A stretch of DNA of 64,000 nt from NCBI RefSeq assembly GCF_006494775.1, contig NZ_CP041146.1, positions 682,001 to 746,000 of the forward strand, given 5' to 3'. The notes under the pieces are model-generated. The model saw nothing but the letters and a program-made list of their open reading frames with translations. It searched no databases and was not told the DNA's origin. The stretch's first letter is position 1. Every line of letters begins with the position of its first letter. Positions 1 to 8,156 of this stretch are shown piece after piece. The position numbers were made by a program, and so were the translations under genes. This DNA is from Nocardioides humi. GTDB taxonomy: Bacteria > Actinomycetota > Actinomycetes > Propionibacteriales > Nocardioidaceae.

Positions 1-71
1 AGCCTCACGAACCGACCACCGCAATCTGTCCGGCGGCCCCTGTCCCTGAGCGGCGCTGGAGTGTCGCTTCC

Positions 72-506
72 TCACTCAGCGTCACCGTTCGGCACGGAGC
101 CATGCCGGGTGACACGCTTGACGCTGCCATCGGGACCGAAGGTCTGCCATTCGCCGTTCTTGCGCCCATCGAGGTAGGCGCCGCGGTCGATCGGATCCCC
201 GGCGGCGTTCCAGCGTTCCCAGATACCGTGCTTCTCACCGCGACGGAAGCCGCCACGCTGCATGAGGCGCCCGTTGGCCCGGTACCAGATCCACTCGCCG
301 TCCAGCTCGCCTTGGGCGTAGCCGCCCTCGGAGCGCACCCGCCCGTCGTTCGCGTAGTGACACCACTGGCCGTGGCGGGCGTCGTCGACGTAGGTGCCGA
401 CCATGACGCCGCCGTGGGGGTCGGGTTCGGTCCACAGACCTTGCTTGCGCCCCTGTTCGTCGACCTCGTCCGGGGTCGAGGGGATCGACTCGTCCTCGGA
501 GCTCAT
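72..506 (-). CDS. MORN-like repeat protein (YwqK-type)
   Basis: The protein is about 144 residues and made almost wholly of short repeats of the MORN_2/YwqK kind (G.W..Y...G....G.Y..G...G.W..), roughly from residue 20 to the end. Such repeats fold as beta-hairpins; the function of the bacterial versions is not established. I place the start at the ATG at 506 rather than at a further upstream in-frame ATG, because that ATG overlaps the stop codon of the VOC gene (ATGA), which implies translational coupling. It is the last gene of a small reverse-strand pair. No signal peptide or membrane segment is seen. Confidence 0.7.
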   Translation of the reverse strand: MSSEDESIPSTPDEVDEQGRKQGLWTEPDPHGGVMVGTYVDDARHGQWCHYANDGRVRSEGGYAQGELDGEWIWYRANGRLMQRGGFRRGEKHGIWERWNAAGDPIDRGAYLDGRKNGEWQTFGPDGSVKRVTRHGSVPNGDAE

Positions 507-895
507 GCGGGGCTCACCAGCTGAATCAGGTTGCCGCACGTGTCGTCGAGCACCGCGGTCCGCACCGGCCCGCCGTCGGCCGGCGGCTGGACGAACACCA
601 CGCCCTGCTCGGTGAGCTCGCGATACGCGGCGTCCACGTCATCGACGGCGAAGGACGCCGCGGGAATGCCCTGCTCGGCCAGCGCCCGGACATACTCCTG
701 GGCCGCCGGGTTCTCATCGGGCTCCAGCAGCAGCTCCACACCGTCGCGATCCTCGTCGCCGACCACGGTCAACCATCGGTACTCCCCCAACGGAACATCG
801 GTCTTGGCGACGAACCCCAGCCTGTCGGTGTAGAACGCCAGCGCCTTGTCCTGGTCATCGACGAACACGCTCATCACATGCAGTCGTGCCTTCAT
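503..895 (-). CDS. VOC/glyoxalase-fold protein
   Basis: A 130-residue protein with the two beta-alpha-beta-beta-beta modules of the vicinal oxygen chelate superfamily: an N-terminal 'VFVDDQDKALAFYTDRLGF' strand-helix and a C-terminal 'DDTCGNLIQLV' strand ending. Members include glyoxalase I, antibiotic-binding proteins and many uncharacterised enzymes; the substrate cannot be read from the sequence. It lies directly downstream of a small ArsR-type regulator gene on the same strand (gap of 12 bases) and is coupled to the MORN-repeat gene, so the three genes form a probable operon under the promoter at 1181-1210. Confidence 0.85.
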   Translation of the reverse strand: MKARLHVMSVFVDDQDKALAFYTDRLGFVAKTDVPLGEYRWLTVVGDEDRDGVELLLEPDENPAAQEYVRALAEQGIPAASFAVDDVDAAYRELTEQGVVFVQPPADGGPVRTAVLDDTCGNLIQLVSPA

Positions 896-907
896 CTCGG
901 CTTCCTC

Positions 908-1174
908 TCATTCGGTCGGCCACCGTTGGGCGATCTCGCGCAGCGGCTCCGTGTTCAACCGATGGACCTTCGTGCGACCCACCCGCGTCACGCGGACCAG
1001 ATCGCACTCCTCCAGCACCGCCAGATGTTGGGACACCGCCTGCCTCGAGGACCCCGTCCCCAACACATGGAGACGAGTGCAGATCTCGAACAACGTCATC
1101 TCCTCACGCTCCACCAACAGATCGAGGATCTGCCGTCGCGTCGCATCGGCGATAGCCCGGTACACGTCGGCCAC
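908..1174 (-). CDS. ArsR-family winged-helix regulator, probably leaderless
   Basis: About 88 residues with the ArsR-type winged helix: 'ADATRRQILDLL' opens the domain, 'SRQAVSQHLAVLEECDLVRV' is the recognition helix and 'GRTKVHRLN' the wing. No metal-binding ELCVCDL-like cysteine motif is present, so the inducer is probably not a thiophilic metal. An in-frame ATG exists at 1234, but a near-consensus promoter (TTGACA, 18-bp spacer, TATTTT) ends at 1181, so transcription should begin at or near the GTG at 1174. I therefore choose GTG 1174, giving a leaderless message. A 7-bp inverted repeat inside the promoter spacer is the likely autoregulatory operator. Confidence 0.8.
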   Translation of the reverse strand: MADVYRAIADATRRQILDLLVEREEMTLFEICTRLHVLGTGSSRQAVSQHLAVLEECDLVRVTRVGRTKVHRLNTEPLREIAQRWPTE

Positions 1175-1180
1175 AGCCCC

Positions 1181-1210
1181 AAAATAGGCAAGCGAACACT
1201 TGCCTGTCAA
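1181..1210 (-). promoter_or_regulatory. Promoter with operator palindrome between -35 and -10
   Basis: Reading the reverse strand, TTGACA (1210-1205) is followed by an 18-base spacer and TATTTT (1186-1181). The spacer region contains the inverted repeat AGGCAAG (1186-1192) and CTTGCCT (1199-1205), separated by six bases. A repressor bound there would block RNA polymerase. It serves the ArsR-VOC-MORN operon. Confidence 0.75.
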
Positions 1211-1237
1211 CGCGGAAACCGAGCCACAGCCCACCCT

Positions 1238-1834
1238 TCAGACGAGTCCGACCGAGTCGCGCTGCACGGCCCGCCTCAGGTGGAGGAGGAGAACGAGGAA
1301 CACGCAGATCGTCAACTGGTAGGCCGCGAATGCCCACGCCTGCGGCGCCCACGATGAGATCGTCATCAACGTGATCGACGCACCGATGGCGACCAGCACA
1401 TAGAAGACCGTGTTCTCGGATTCAGGGAAACGCCACGCCTTCGCGACGGTCGGCAACGCGGCGATCGCGTCGGCGGCGACGGCGAACAGCACAGCCAGCG
1501 GAGCGTCTCCCAGGCCGAGCCACACGGCCAGCGCCGCGACGGCAATGATGCCGCAGCCCATATCGAACACCCCGACACGGGCGCGGTGATCTCGGCAGAT
1601 CACGCTCGTCGCGATCACCAGCACAGGCCCCAGCCCCGCAGCCAACGTCATCACCGCAGGCCATCCGACGCCCGAGTCCAGCTGGGCACTGAACCCGATC
1701 ATCGGTGCGGCCGCCCACAACGTCCACGTGACCAGATTCGGCCGCACCTGCCCTTTCACGATTGCCATCGCATACCGAACGCTGCCCACAAGACCCAGGG
1801 AGGCACCCACGAGAACCCACTGCGGGTCAAGCAC
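1238..1834 (-). CDS. Polytopic membrane protein of unknown function
   Basis: A 198-residue, strongly hydrophobic protein with about six or seven predicted transmembrane helices spread over its length (for example near residues 5-25, 60-80, 90-108, 110-128 and 140-195) and very few charged residues between them. I do not recognise the family and see no catalytic or metal-binding motif. It lies upstream of, and on the same strand as, the small ArsR regulator, but the strong promoter at 1181-1210 lies between them, so the two need not be co-transcribed. Confidence 0.65.
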   Translation of the reverse strand: MLDPQWVLVGASLGLVGSVRYAMAIVKGQVRPNLVTWTLWAAAPMIGFSAQLDSGVGWPAVMTLAAGLGPVLVIATSVICRDHRARVGVFDMGCGIIAVAALAVWLGLGDAPLAVLFAVAADAIAALPTVAKAWRFPESENTVFYVLVAIGASITLMTISSWAPQAWAFAAYQLTICVFLVLLLHLRRAVQRDSVGLV

Positions 1835-2150
1835 TCCGACCTCCGGGCTAAGGGGCGCATCGAGCGCCGTGACCTTCCACCAGCAACCCGAGTCTGTTGA
1901 GTCGGGACCTTCCTCAGATATCGCAGGAAGCGAAACCAGCGATATCGAGAGGTGTTCGCCCCGGCATGGCTGCTAGGAGCGGCAGACCCAAGGCTATCGA
2001 CTCATTCCTGTCGCCCAGGAGTAGATAGGCAAACACGGGCCGACGTTCACGCTGGCCGATGGCCGAGACCTCACATCTACCGCGACAGGAAGCGTCTAGC
2101 AAGGCTCTGAGACAGAGTGCCACAAAGGACACGAGGCGCACCTACCGAGC
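1835..2150. other. Intergenic region before the transfer operon
   Basis: About 316 bases lie between two divergent genes. I find no convincing coding frame. The last 20 bases hold GCGCACCT (2136-2143), a partial copy of a motif that recurs in front of other transfer genes. The transfer-operon promoter is presumably here, but no clear -35/-10 pair stands out. Confidence 0.5.
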
Positions 2151-2417
2151 ATGGATGTGTTCCCGGATTTCAACGGTCTCGGCGGCATCGGTGATCTGAA
2201 ACAGGTCATCGGCGCGCTGCTGACGATCACGCTCATCGTGGCTGTGCTGATGCTGATCGTGTCGGCCGTGGTGTGGGCGATCGCGTCATCGAACGGCAAC
2301 TACAACGCCGCCATCAAGGGACGGACGGGCGTGCTCGTGGCGCTGGGCGCTGCCGTGTTGGCTGGCGCGGGCGTCATGTGGGCCAACTGGCTGATCGACC
2401 TCGGCCGACAGCTCTGA
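2151..2417 (+). CDS. DUF6112-type small membrane protein (transfer operon)
   Basis: An 88-residue protein with two hydrophobic helices (about residues 18-44 and 60-80) and a short basic loop between them. Its size, topology and N-terminal 'GLGGIGDLKQVIGALLT' match the DUF6112 family found at the head of actinobacterial conjugation operons. VirB2/TrbC pilin-like proteins share this two-helix layout, so a structural role in the mating channel is a reasonable inference, not demonstrated. It is the first gene of the forward transfer operon. The ribosome-binding site is weak. Confidence 0.75.
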   Translation: MDVFPDFNGLGGIGDLKQVIGALLTITLIVAVLMLIVSAVVWAIASSNGNYNAAIKGRTGVLVALGAAVLAGAGVMWANWLIDLGRQL

Positions 2418-2443
2418 CGACCGCTCACGGAACGGGGCAGGCG

Positions 2444-2457
2444 GCGCACCTGACAGG
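2444..2457 (+). repeat. Recurrent intergenic motif GCGCACCTGACAGG, copy 1
   Basis: An exact 14-base match to 6822-6835. A one-mismatch copy lies at 7344-7357 and partial copies at 2136 and 16786. All lie just upstream of transfer genes on the same strand. Confidence 0.6.
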
Positions 2458-2512
2458 CGACCTGTTCGTCTGTATCCGCCTGCGGGCGGAGCGTTCTGTG
2501 AGGAGCCCTGTC

Positions 2513-2844
2513 GTGTTCGACCTCATCAACTCTGTCGTCTCCCTCCCCCTCTCTCTACCGGTGTTGCTGCCGATGGACATCGACATCAACCCCAACTCGA
2601 ACGGCCTGCCCGGCATCAGCCAACTGCGAACGATCGTCGGCGCGGTGATGACGGTCGGCCTGATCCTCTCGGTCCTGGCGCTGATCGTCAGCGCGGTCGT
2701 GTGGGGCTTCGGAGCCAACAGCAGCAACCCCCACTTGGCCGGGAGGGGAAGGTCGGCGTCCTCGTCTCCTGCGGCGCGGCGGTCATCTGCGGCGCGTCGG
2801 TCACCTTGATCAACTTCTTCTGGAACGTCGGCCAGAGCGTGTGA
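2513..2844 (+). CDS. Second DUF6112-type membrane protein, apparent frameshift
   Basis: This gene is a paralogue of its upstream neighbour. The GTG start at 2513 has an AGGAG site seven bases upstream. The first helix (starting 'LRTIVGAVMTVGLILSVLAL') is in one frame. After the run at 2741-2750 (gggaggggaa) the second half, 'KVGVLVSCGAAVICGASV' and the end at 2844, is read in the next frame. Adding one G restores a single protein of about 110 residues with two transmembrane helices and a short hydrophobic leader. Either the gene has a one-base deletion or, more likely given the other cases in this window, the sequence has a homopolymer error. Confidence 0.65.
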
Positions 2845-2890
2845 AACCCAACCCCGTCTACCCCTGCTTCTGAGTGAGGAAGTGATCGCG

Positions 2891-4210
2891 ATGGGTGTCT
2901 GCGATGTCCCCGTCATCTCCACCGTCTGCGACAAGGCTGGCGAAGCCGCAGCGTCATTGGTATCGGCTCCATTCGACTGGATCGCATCGGCGATGGGCGA
3001 AGCCGCTGCGTGGCTATTCGAGTCCGTGTGGGCCGTCATCGACACCACTACCCTTGTGGACGTCACCAGCGCCGAGTACGTCGGCGTCTACAACATCTTG
3101 TTCGGCGTCGCCGTGTTTCTGATGCTGCTGTTCTTCTTCTTGCAGCTCATCACCGGCCTCATCAGACGCGACCCCACCGCACTCTCACGCGCCGCGTTGG
3201 GCTTGGCGAAGTCGATCCTGGGCTCGTTCGTGGTCATCACCCTCACCGCGCTGGCGCTGGAGATCGTCGACCAGCTCTGCGTCGGCATCATCCAAGCCTC
3301 CGGCGAGTCGATGGAGTCGATGGGCGACAAGATCGCCCTCCTCGCGGCCGGGCTGACGGCCATCAACATCGGCGCCCCGGGTGTGGGCGCGGTCATCACG
3401 ATCTTCCTTGCCGGGTTGGCGATCGCAGCGGCGTTCATCGTCTGGATGTCGCTGCTCATCCGCAAGGCGTTGCTGTTGGTGGCGATCGTCCTCGCGCCGA
3501 TCGCCTTCTCCGGTGCGTCGTGGGATGCCACGAAGGGCTGGATCGGCAAGTGGCTCGCGTTCGTGATCGCGCTGATCGTCTCCAAGCTCGTCCTCACCGT
3601 CGTGTTCCTCGTGGCGATCACTCAGGTCTCCACGCCCATCGACGGGGACCTGGCCTCGATCAGCGATCCCATCGCCGGTGTCGTGCTCATGTTCATCGCG
3701 GCCTTCGCCCCGTACATGACCTACCGGTTCGTGAGCTTCCTCGGCTTCGACCTCTACCAGAACATCGGCTCGGAGCAGGACGCCAAGAGCGCCCTCAACC
3801 GGCCCATCCCCATGCCCACCAAACCCCAAGGCGGTGACCCGAAGAAGGTGCTCGACGGCGGCGACAGCGGCGGCACCGGTGGCGGCGGAGGTGGTGGCGG
3901 GAAGACTCCACCGGCCCCGAAGACGCAGACCGCCAGCGGAGGCAGCGGGGCCACCGGCTCTGGCGGTGCGGCGGCGAGTGCTGGCCCGGCAGCAGCGGTG
4001 GTGGTCGGAACGAAGGTCACCAAGGACGCGGCGACAGCCGGACCGAAGGCCGGTCAAGCGTTGGGCGGTCATGCCGAGTCCACCGCGAGTGGTGCTAACC
4101 AGCAGCCGTCATCGGCCCCGCCTCCGCCGCCCGTCCCCAAACCGCCGCACTCGCCCACCGACGGTCCAGCAGGTGGGGCGACCAGCAGCAAGGGCGGTGA
4201 CCGGGCATGA
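2891..4210 (+). CDS. TrbL/VirB6-like conjugal transfer membrane protein
   Basis: A 439-residue protein. About seven hydrophobic helices lie between residues 65 and 300 (for example the 'FGVAVFLMLLFFFLQLITGL' stretch and the 'VITIFLAGLAIAAAFIVWMS' stretch), followed by a 130-residue low-complexity tail rich in Gly, Ala, Pro and Ser. This matches TrbL/VirB6-type inner-membrane channel components of type IV secretion. ATG 2891 is chosen over GTG 2882 because the GAGGA at 2876-2880 is correctly spaced only for the ATG. The stop overlaps the next start (ATGA), so it is translationally coupled to the SCO6880-family gene. Confidence 0.8.
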   Translation: MGVCDVPVISTVCDKAGEAAASLVSAPFDWIASAMGEAAAWLFESVWAVIDTTTLVDVTSAEYVGVYNILFGVAVFLMLLFFFLQLITGLIRRDPTALSRAALGLAKSILGSFVVITLTALALEIVDQLCVGIIQASGESMESMGDKIALLAAGLTAINIGAPGVGAVITIFLAGLAIAAAFIVWMSLLIRKALLLVAIVLAPIAFSGASWDATKGWIGKWLAFVIALIVSKLVLTVVFLVAITQVSTPIDGDLASISDPIAGVVLMFIAAFAPYMTYRFVSFLGFDLYQNIGSEQDAKSALNRPIPMPTKPQGGDPKKVLDGGDSGGTGGGGGGGGKTPPAPKTQTASGGSGATGSGGAAASAGPAAAVVVGTKVTKDAATAGPKAGQALGGHAESTASGANQQPSSAPPPPPVPKPPHSPTDGPAGGATSSKGGDRA

Positions 4211-5673
4211 GCACCGCGACGGATCGAGCTCCGTCGAGCGAGCTAGTGCCGGTCAAGTTCAGCCGCCTCACCCGACGCGGTGTTCTCCTCGGTCTCTCGG
4301 TCGCGCAGCTCGTCACGCTCGGCATTGCGGGAGCCACCATCGTCGGTGCCCTCTACGCCGGTGGTGGCATCCTGCTGGCGTACTCGGCCCCGTTGTGGCT
4401 GGTCTGCGTCGCACTGACCTGGGTGCCAGTCGCTGGCCGGGTGGCCGTCGAGTGGCTGCCCGTCGCGGTCTGGTGGGTGTGGCGCTCCACCGGCACCCAG
4501 CTCCTCTACCGCCGCCGGATCGTCACCCCGCGCCCGGTCGGCACCCTCGCGCTGCCGGGCGACGCCGCCCGACTGCGCGAATACACCGACCCCACCACCG
4601 GGGCGGCGATGATCCACGACCCCACCGCAGGCACGTTGACGGTCGTCACCGAGATCACCCATCCCGCCTTCGTGTTGCTCGATCCTGGCGAGCAGGAGCG
4701 CCGGGTCACCTCCTGGGGGCGAGTGCTCGCCACGGTCTGCCGTTCCGGTCGGATCGCCACATTGCAGGTGTTGGAGCGGACGCTGCCGGACTCTGGCACG
4801 GGCCTCGCGGAGTGGTGGGCCAGCCACGGCAACCACGACGACACGTGGGCCTCGACCACCTACGCCGAACTCATCGAGAGGGCCGGACCGGCCGGCGAGC
4901 GGCACGCGACCACGCTGTCGTTGAGTCTGGACATGAAGGCAGCGGCCCGGCAGATCAGGACCGCAGGCGGAGGCGTCCGTGGTGGCGCGGCGGTGCTGCG
5001 TCAGGAGATGTCCACCCTGACCGCCGCCCTGCGGTCAGCGGACCTGACGCCCGGTGGCTGGCTGAGCGCGGGCGAGGTCGCTGTCATCCTCCGTAGCGCG
5101 TATGACCCGGCCATCGCGGGCACGCTGGAGCGGCACGGCCAGCTCGGGCAAGACTTGGCGACCGCGGGGCCGGTCGCGGTCAACGAGTCCTGGTCTCGGC
5201 TGCGCACCGACTCGGCCCATCATGCGGTGCTGTGGATCAGTGAATGGCCTCGGTCGCTGGTGTATCCCGGCTTTCTTGGTCCCGTGCTGCTGTCGACGGG
5301 GATTCAGCGGTCGTTCTCGCTGATCTGCACGCCCATGCGTGCCGATACCGCGGCGCGGGACATCAGGAAGAAGAAGGTCGAGTACGTCTCCGACGCCGCC
5401 CAGAGGGCGAAGATTGGGCAGATCGAGGACGCCGCTCAAACCGCTGAGTACCACGACGTGCTCCAGCAGGAGGCCGACCTGACGGCCGGGCACGGCGTAC
5501 TGCGCTACACCGGACTCGTCAGCGTCTCGGCCGCTGACGTCGAGGAGTTGGAGACCGCCGTCGCGGCGATTGAGCAGGCCGCCATCCAAGCCTCCTGCGA
5601 GACCCGCCTGCTGGTCGGCCAGCAGGCCCAGGCCTTCACCGCCGCCGCGCTGCCGCTGTGCCGTCGCGTGTAG
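4207..5673 (+). CDS. SCO6880-family conjugation protein
   Basis: A 488-residue protein of the SCO6880 family, named for a Streptomyces coelicolor protein and typical of actinobacterial conjugative elements. The N-terminus ('VKFSRLTRRGVLLGLS', then two helices near residues 30-75) resembles PrgI/VirB3-like proteins. The soluble remainder has the character of a VirB4 N-terminal domain without a P-loop. The ATPase itself is encoded separately at 8153, so the two products may together play the VirB3-VirB4 role. The start codon overlaps the preceding stop. The downstream gene is a reverse-strand CHAT insertion, which interrupts the expected operon order. Confidence 0.8.
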   Translation: MSTATDRAPSSELVPVKFSRLTRRGVLLGLSVAQLVTLGIAGATIVGALYAGGGILLAYSAPLWLVCVALTWVPVAGRVAVEWLPVAVWWVWRSTGTQLLYRRRIVTPRPVGTLALPGDAARLREYTDPTTGAAMIHDPTAGTLTVVTEITHPAFVLLDPGEQERRVTSWGRVLATVCRSGRIATLQVLERTLPDSGTGLAEWWASHGNHDDTWASTTYAELIERAGPAGERHATTLSLSLDMKAAARQIRTAGGGVRGGAAVLRQEMSTLTAALRSADLTPGGWLSAGEVAVILRSAYDPAIAGTLERHGQLGQDLATAGPVAVNESWSRLRTDSAHHAVLWISEWPRSLVYPGFLGPVLLSTGIQRSFSLICTPMRADTAARDIRKKKVEYVSDAAQRAKIGQIEDAAQTAEYHDVLQQEADLTAGHGVLRYTGLVSVSAADVEELETAVAAIEQAAIQASCETRLLVGQQAQAFTAAALPLCRRV

Positions 5674-5678
5674 CCGGG

Positions 5679-6740
5679 TTACGGGGCCGGCTGGACGAGG
5701 ATTGTCGTTGCTGGGTCTACATCGGGTGCGAACGCCAACGTCGGCAGCTCGGCGCCTTCGAGTCCGGCGAGTTCCAGGGCTGCTTGGCCTGCGAGGTGCG
5801 CGGACTGAATCGATTGTCCGTTGGCGACGGAAGCGTAGAACTGCGCCGCGTAGGTGATCGCGTCGCCGTCGGCGATCTCGTCGGCCATACCGATGGCGAA
5901 GGGGACCACGCTCTCGACCAGATCATCTATCTGTCCGGCAGAGTTGCAGGCGTTGAGCAGTACCAGGAGTGGCGGATCGTCCGTGGCCGCGACCGCGCGG
6001 GAGAAGGCGTGAGCGGTCACGACATGGCCTTCGTGTGGTTCGTCCCGCCCGTGTTCCAGTTCGATCAGGTCGACGTCGCCGTGACCGGAGAAGTGGACGA
6101 CGTGGGGACGAAACTTGGTGATGCCGTCCAACAGGTCGTCAGTGGTTGCGGCCGGCCGCACGTCGAGCTCGATCATGTCGCGGTGCAGCGCTGACTCGAC
6201 GGCTGCGCGGATTCGCTTCTGCTCACGGCCCACACGAAGGTCACCCGCGGAGGATGCTCCGAGCAACAGCACGCGGAGCTTCTCCGGCTTCGGAGCTCGC
6301 AACTCCCGGACTGCGTTGTTCACTGCAATCTCGGTCTGCTGGAGTCGAGCGTCGAATGCCGCCTGTTGAGCAGAGGCGTCACGTTCGGCCCGCTGCTGCT
6401 CGCGTTGGCGCTTGCGTTCCGCAGCGGTCACCTCAGCCCTTTCGGCAGACGCGAGCTTCTCGGCCAGACTCGACTCCTGCTTGGCGTAGCCGCTGGCCTT
6501 GGCCTGCCATCGGCCGGCTTCCTTGCCTGCGGCCTCGGCTTCCTTGTCGCGGCGAACGGCCTCCGCGTTCTTGGACTTAATCGTGCTCGCGTTCTTCGAC
6601 TTTGCGGCGGCTTGCCTGGCCCTGGCAGCATCGGCGCGTTTCTTGGACTCCTTGGCGCGGTAGTCACCAGCCTTCTTCTCGGCATCGACTCGCTGCTTGC
6701 GCTTGCGGTCGAGCTGGCCTCGGTACTGACTCGCGCTCAA
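5679..6740 (-). CDS. CHAT-domain caspase-like protease with N-terminal coiled coil
   Basis: A 353-residue protein. Residues 1-145 are highly charged (Lys, Arg, Glu, Ala) with no Pro: a long coiled coil. Residues 155-345 form a CHAT peptidase domain with the histidine motif 'HFSGHG' (catalytic His about 220) and the cysteine motif 'LLNACNSA' (catalytic Cys about 265), so both catalytic residues are present. CHAT proteases act in bacterial suicide and defence pathways, usually beside a sensor; no TPR or partner gene is adjacent here. The TTG start at 6740 follows a strong GAGGTGAGGAG site. The gene is reversed within the transfer operon and is best read as cargo. Confidence 0.85.
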   Translation of the reverse strand: MSASQYRGQLDRKRKQRVDAEKKAGDYRAKESKKRADAARARQAAAKSKNASTIKSKNAEAVRRDKEAEAAGKEAGRWQAKASGYAKQESSLAEKLASAERAEVTAAERKRQREQQRAERDASAQQAAFDARLQQTEIAVNNAVRELRAPKPEKLRVLLLGASSAGDLRVGREQKRIRAAVESALHRDMIELDVRPAATTDDLLDGITKFRPHVVHFSGHGDVDLIELEHGRDEPHEGHVVTAHAFSRAVAATDDPPLLVLLNACNSAGQIDDLVESVVPFAIGMADEIADGDAITYAAQFYASVANGQSIQSAHLAGQAALELAGLEGAELPTLAFAPDVDPATTILVQPAP

Positions 6741-6821
6741 TCTGTCTCCTCACCTCGCATCGATCTGACTCGCTATCCACGTTAGCTGCCACCGCCGACA
6801 CTGCCCCGCGGGTCAGCGTTA

Positions 6822-6835
6822 GCGCACCTGACAGG
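6822..6835 (+). repeat. Recurrent intergenic motif GCGCACCTGACAGG, copy 2
   Basis: An exact copy of the 14-mer at 2444-2457, lying 20 bases before the start of the gene at 6856. Confidence 0.6.
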
Positions 6836-6855
6836 TCAGACAAAGGAGGCGCACG

Positions 6856-7319
6856 ATGCCCACGTTCGATGACCCGATCGCAGATGCCGGTGAGGCGTCG
6901 CAGGCGTTGCGTGGGCTGGCCCACGCGACGATGCGCATGGAGGAGCCAGCGGAGACCTACCGTGTGCTTGGTGACTTGCTGAGCGGGGCACGTTCGCTCC
7001 GGCAGGTGCTCGATCAGCTCGCCGCCACGCATCTGCGGTTCCGTGAGGTTGCGCACGACGACCACGGCAGCCACGCTGCCGGGACCGTTCGGCGTTGGCT
7101 GCCGCGGACGAGCTGCACCAGGCCGGGAGCCTGCTGGAACAGGTGGAGGCTCGGTTGGACGAGGCGTTGCAGCACTCGGGTCGGATCGCCTGGCACGAGT
7201 CCCCACCCACCCCGTCGCCTTCTCGGGAGCGTCTGCACACGCGGTTGGGCGGCTTTGCCGACCCGTTCGCTCGCCTGGATTCCCCTCCGAGGCAGGGCGG
7301 TCGGAGCCCGTCTCTGTGA
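6856..7319 (+). CDS. Transfer-region unknown, apparent frameshift
   Basis: ATG 6856 has an AGGAGG site six bases upstream. The first 80 residues are read in one frame ('MPTFDDPIADAGEASQALRG' onward). From about 7091 the natural continuation, starting 'LAAADELHQAGSLLEQVEAR' and ending at 7319, is in the next frame. Restoring one G at the gg run 7091-7092 yields a single helical protein of about 154 residues. The composition suggests an alpha-helical soluble protein that could bind DNA or another transfer component. I do not recognise a named domain. Position between the SCO6880 and VirB4 genes suggests a conserved accessory gene of this element family. Confidence 0.55.
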
Positions 7320-7343
7320 CCCGACTGATGGCAGGTCCCGCGG

Positions 7344-7357
7344 GCGCACCTGGCAGG
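7344..7357 (+). repeat. Recurrent intergenic motif, copy 3 (one mismatch)
   Basis: GCGCACCTGGCAGG differs at one base from the copies at 2444 and 6822. It ends one base before the ATG at 7359, so it occupies the ribosome-binding position. Confidence 0.5.
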
Positions 7358-7358
7358 C

Positions 7359-8156
7359 ATGGAGAACACATCGCCTACCCGCATCACCCGACACGCTGGC
7401 TCATTGGCGCTGACGGTCTGGCCTGACACCCCGGTCGAACGACGCCCCCGATTCGGCTACCGCGTCACCGACACCACCACCGGGCAGAGTGTCGAGGGCC
7501 GCGATCTGATGCTCGGGACAGGGCAGGCCGAGGACAGTTCCGAGGCCATCCGGGTGCTTGCCGCGTTCTTGTCCGCTGCGGGTGAGGCGTCCGGGAGCTG
7601 GGACGCATTTCCCGACTGGATTGCCGAGGCAGCCCGCACGAACAGCGATGACCTTGCCCTGTTGTCCGAGTCCGACGACCCGTCCGGCCCGGAGGTTGCG
7701 GCTGCATCGCCGGAGCCGGAGCGCTGGATCAGCGTCGTGTTCCTCCAAGGCCCGGAGGCCAACGATCTGCTGGACCTGATCGACCGGCAGGGCACGGACG
7801 CGGCGATCGAGTACCTGGCTGGTTACGACTACGGCGAGGAGACCGTCCAGGCCGCGTTGGAGAACGGGTACGTCTACGACGATCTGCCGACCGGAACCGT
7901 CGACGAGGTCGCGCAGCGTGATGTCTACACACTGACCTACAACCATCACCTCGGGCACGTTCACCTGTTGCGGGTCCACGACGCGGTTCCTGATCCTGTT
8001 CTGTTGGGCATCGAGGACCCCGCAGCACCGCGGCCCGCACCTGAACGGGCGCCAGTGCCGCGCCCCGGTGGGTCGGCCGCTGGTGTGGAGCGGGACTGGT
8101 TCGCGTCTCCCCCGGCTAGTGGCGCTGGTGGTGCTCCACGGGGGTTGTCGCGGTGA
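7359..8156 (+). CDS. Transfer-region conserved unknown
   Basis: A 265-residue acidic soluble protein. It appears to have two parts: an N-terminal part (residues 5-110, including 'RFGYRVTDTTTGQSVEGRDL') and a second part (about 122-205) starting 'RWISVVFLQGPEANDLLDLI' and containing a YDYGEETVQAALENGYVYD segment. A proline-rich tail follows. I recognise no catalytic motif. Its stop codon overlaps the GTG start of the VirB4-like gene, so it is co-translated with the transfer ATPase and probably works with the mating machinery or regulates it. Confidence 0.65.
   Translation: MENTSPTRITRHAGSLALTVWPDTPVERRPRFGYRVTDTTTGQSVEGRDLMLGTGQAEDSSEAIRVLAAFLSAAGEASGSWDAFPDWIAEAARTNSDDLALLSESDDPSGPEVAAASPEPERWISVVFLQGPEANDLLDLIDRQGTDAAIEYLAGYDYGEETVQAALENGYVYDDLPTGTVDEVAQRDVYTLTYNHHLGHVHLLRVHDAVPDPVLLGIEDPAAPRPAPERAPVPRPGGSAAGVERDWFASPPASGAGGAPRGLSR

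Noticed and set aside
1914..2141. 75-codon reverse frame before the transfer operon
   Set aside because: No ribosome-binding site or motif, and codon use unlike neighbouring genes.
3834..5096. 420-codon forward frame over the TrbL/SCO6880 junction
   Set aside because: Arg/Pro-rich shadow of two genes with coupling and membrane helices in other frames.
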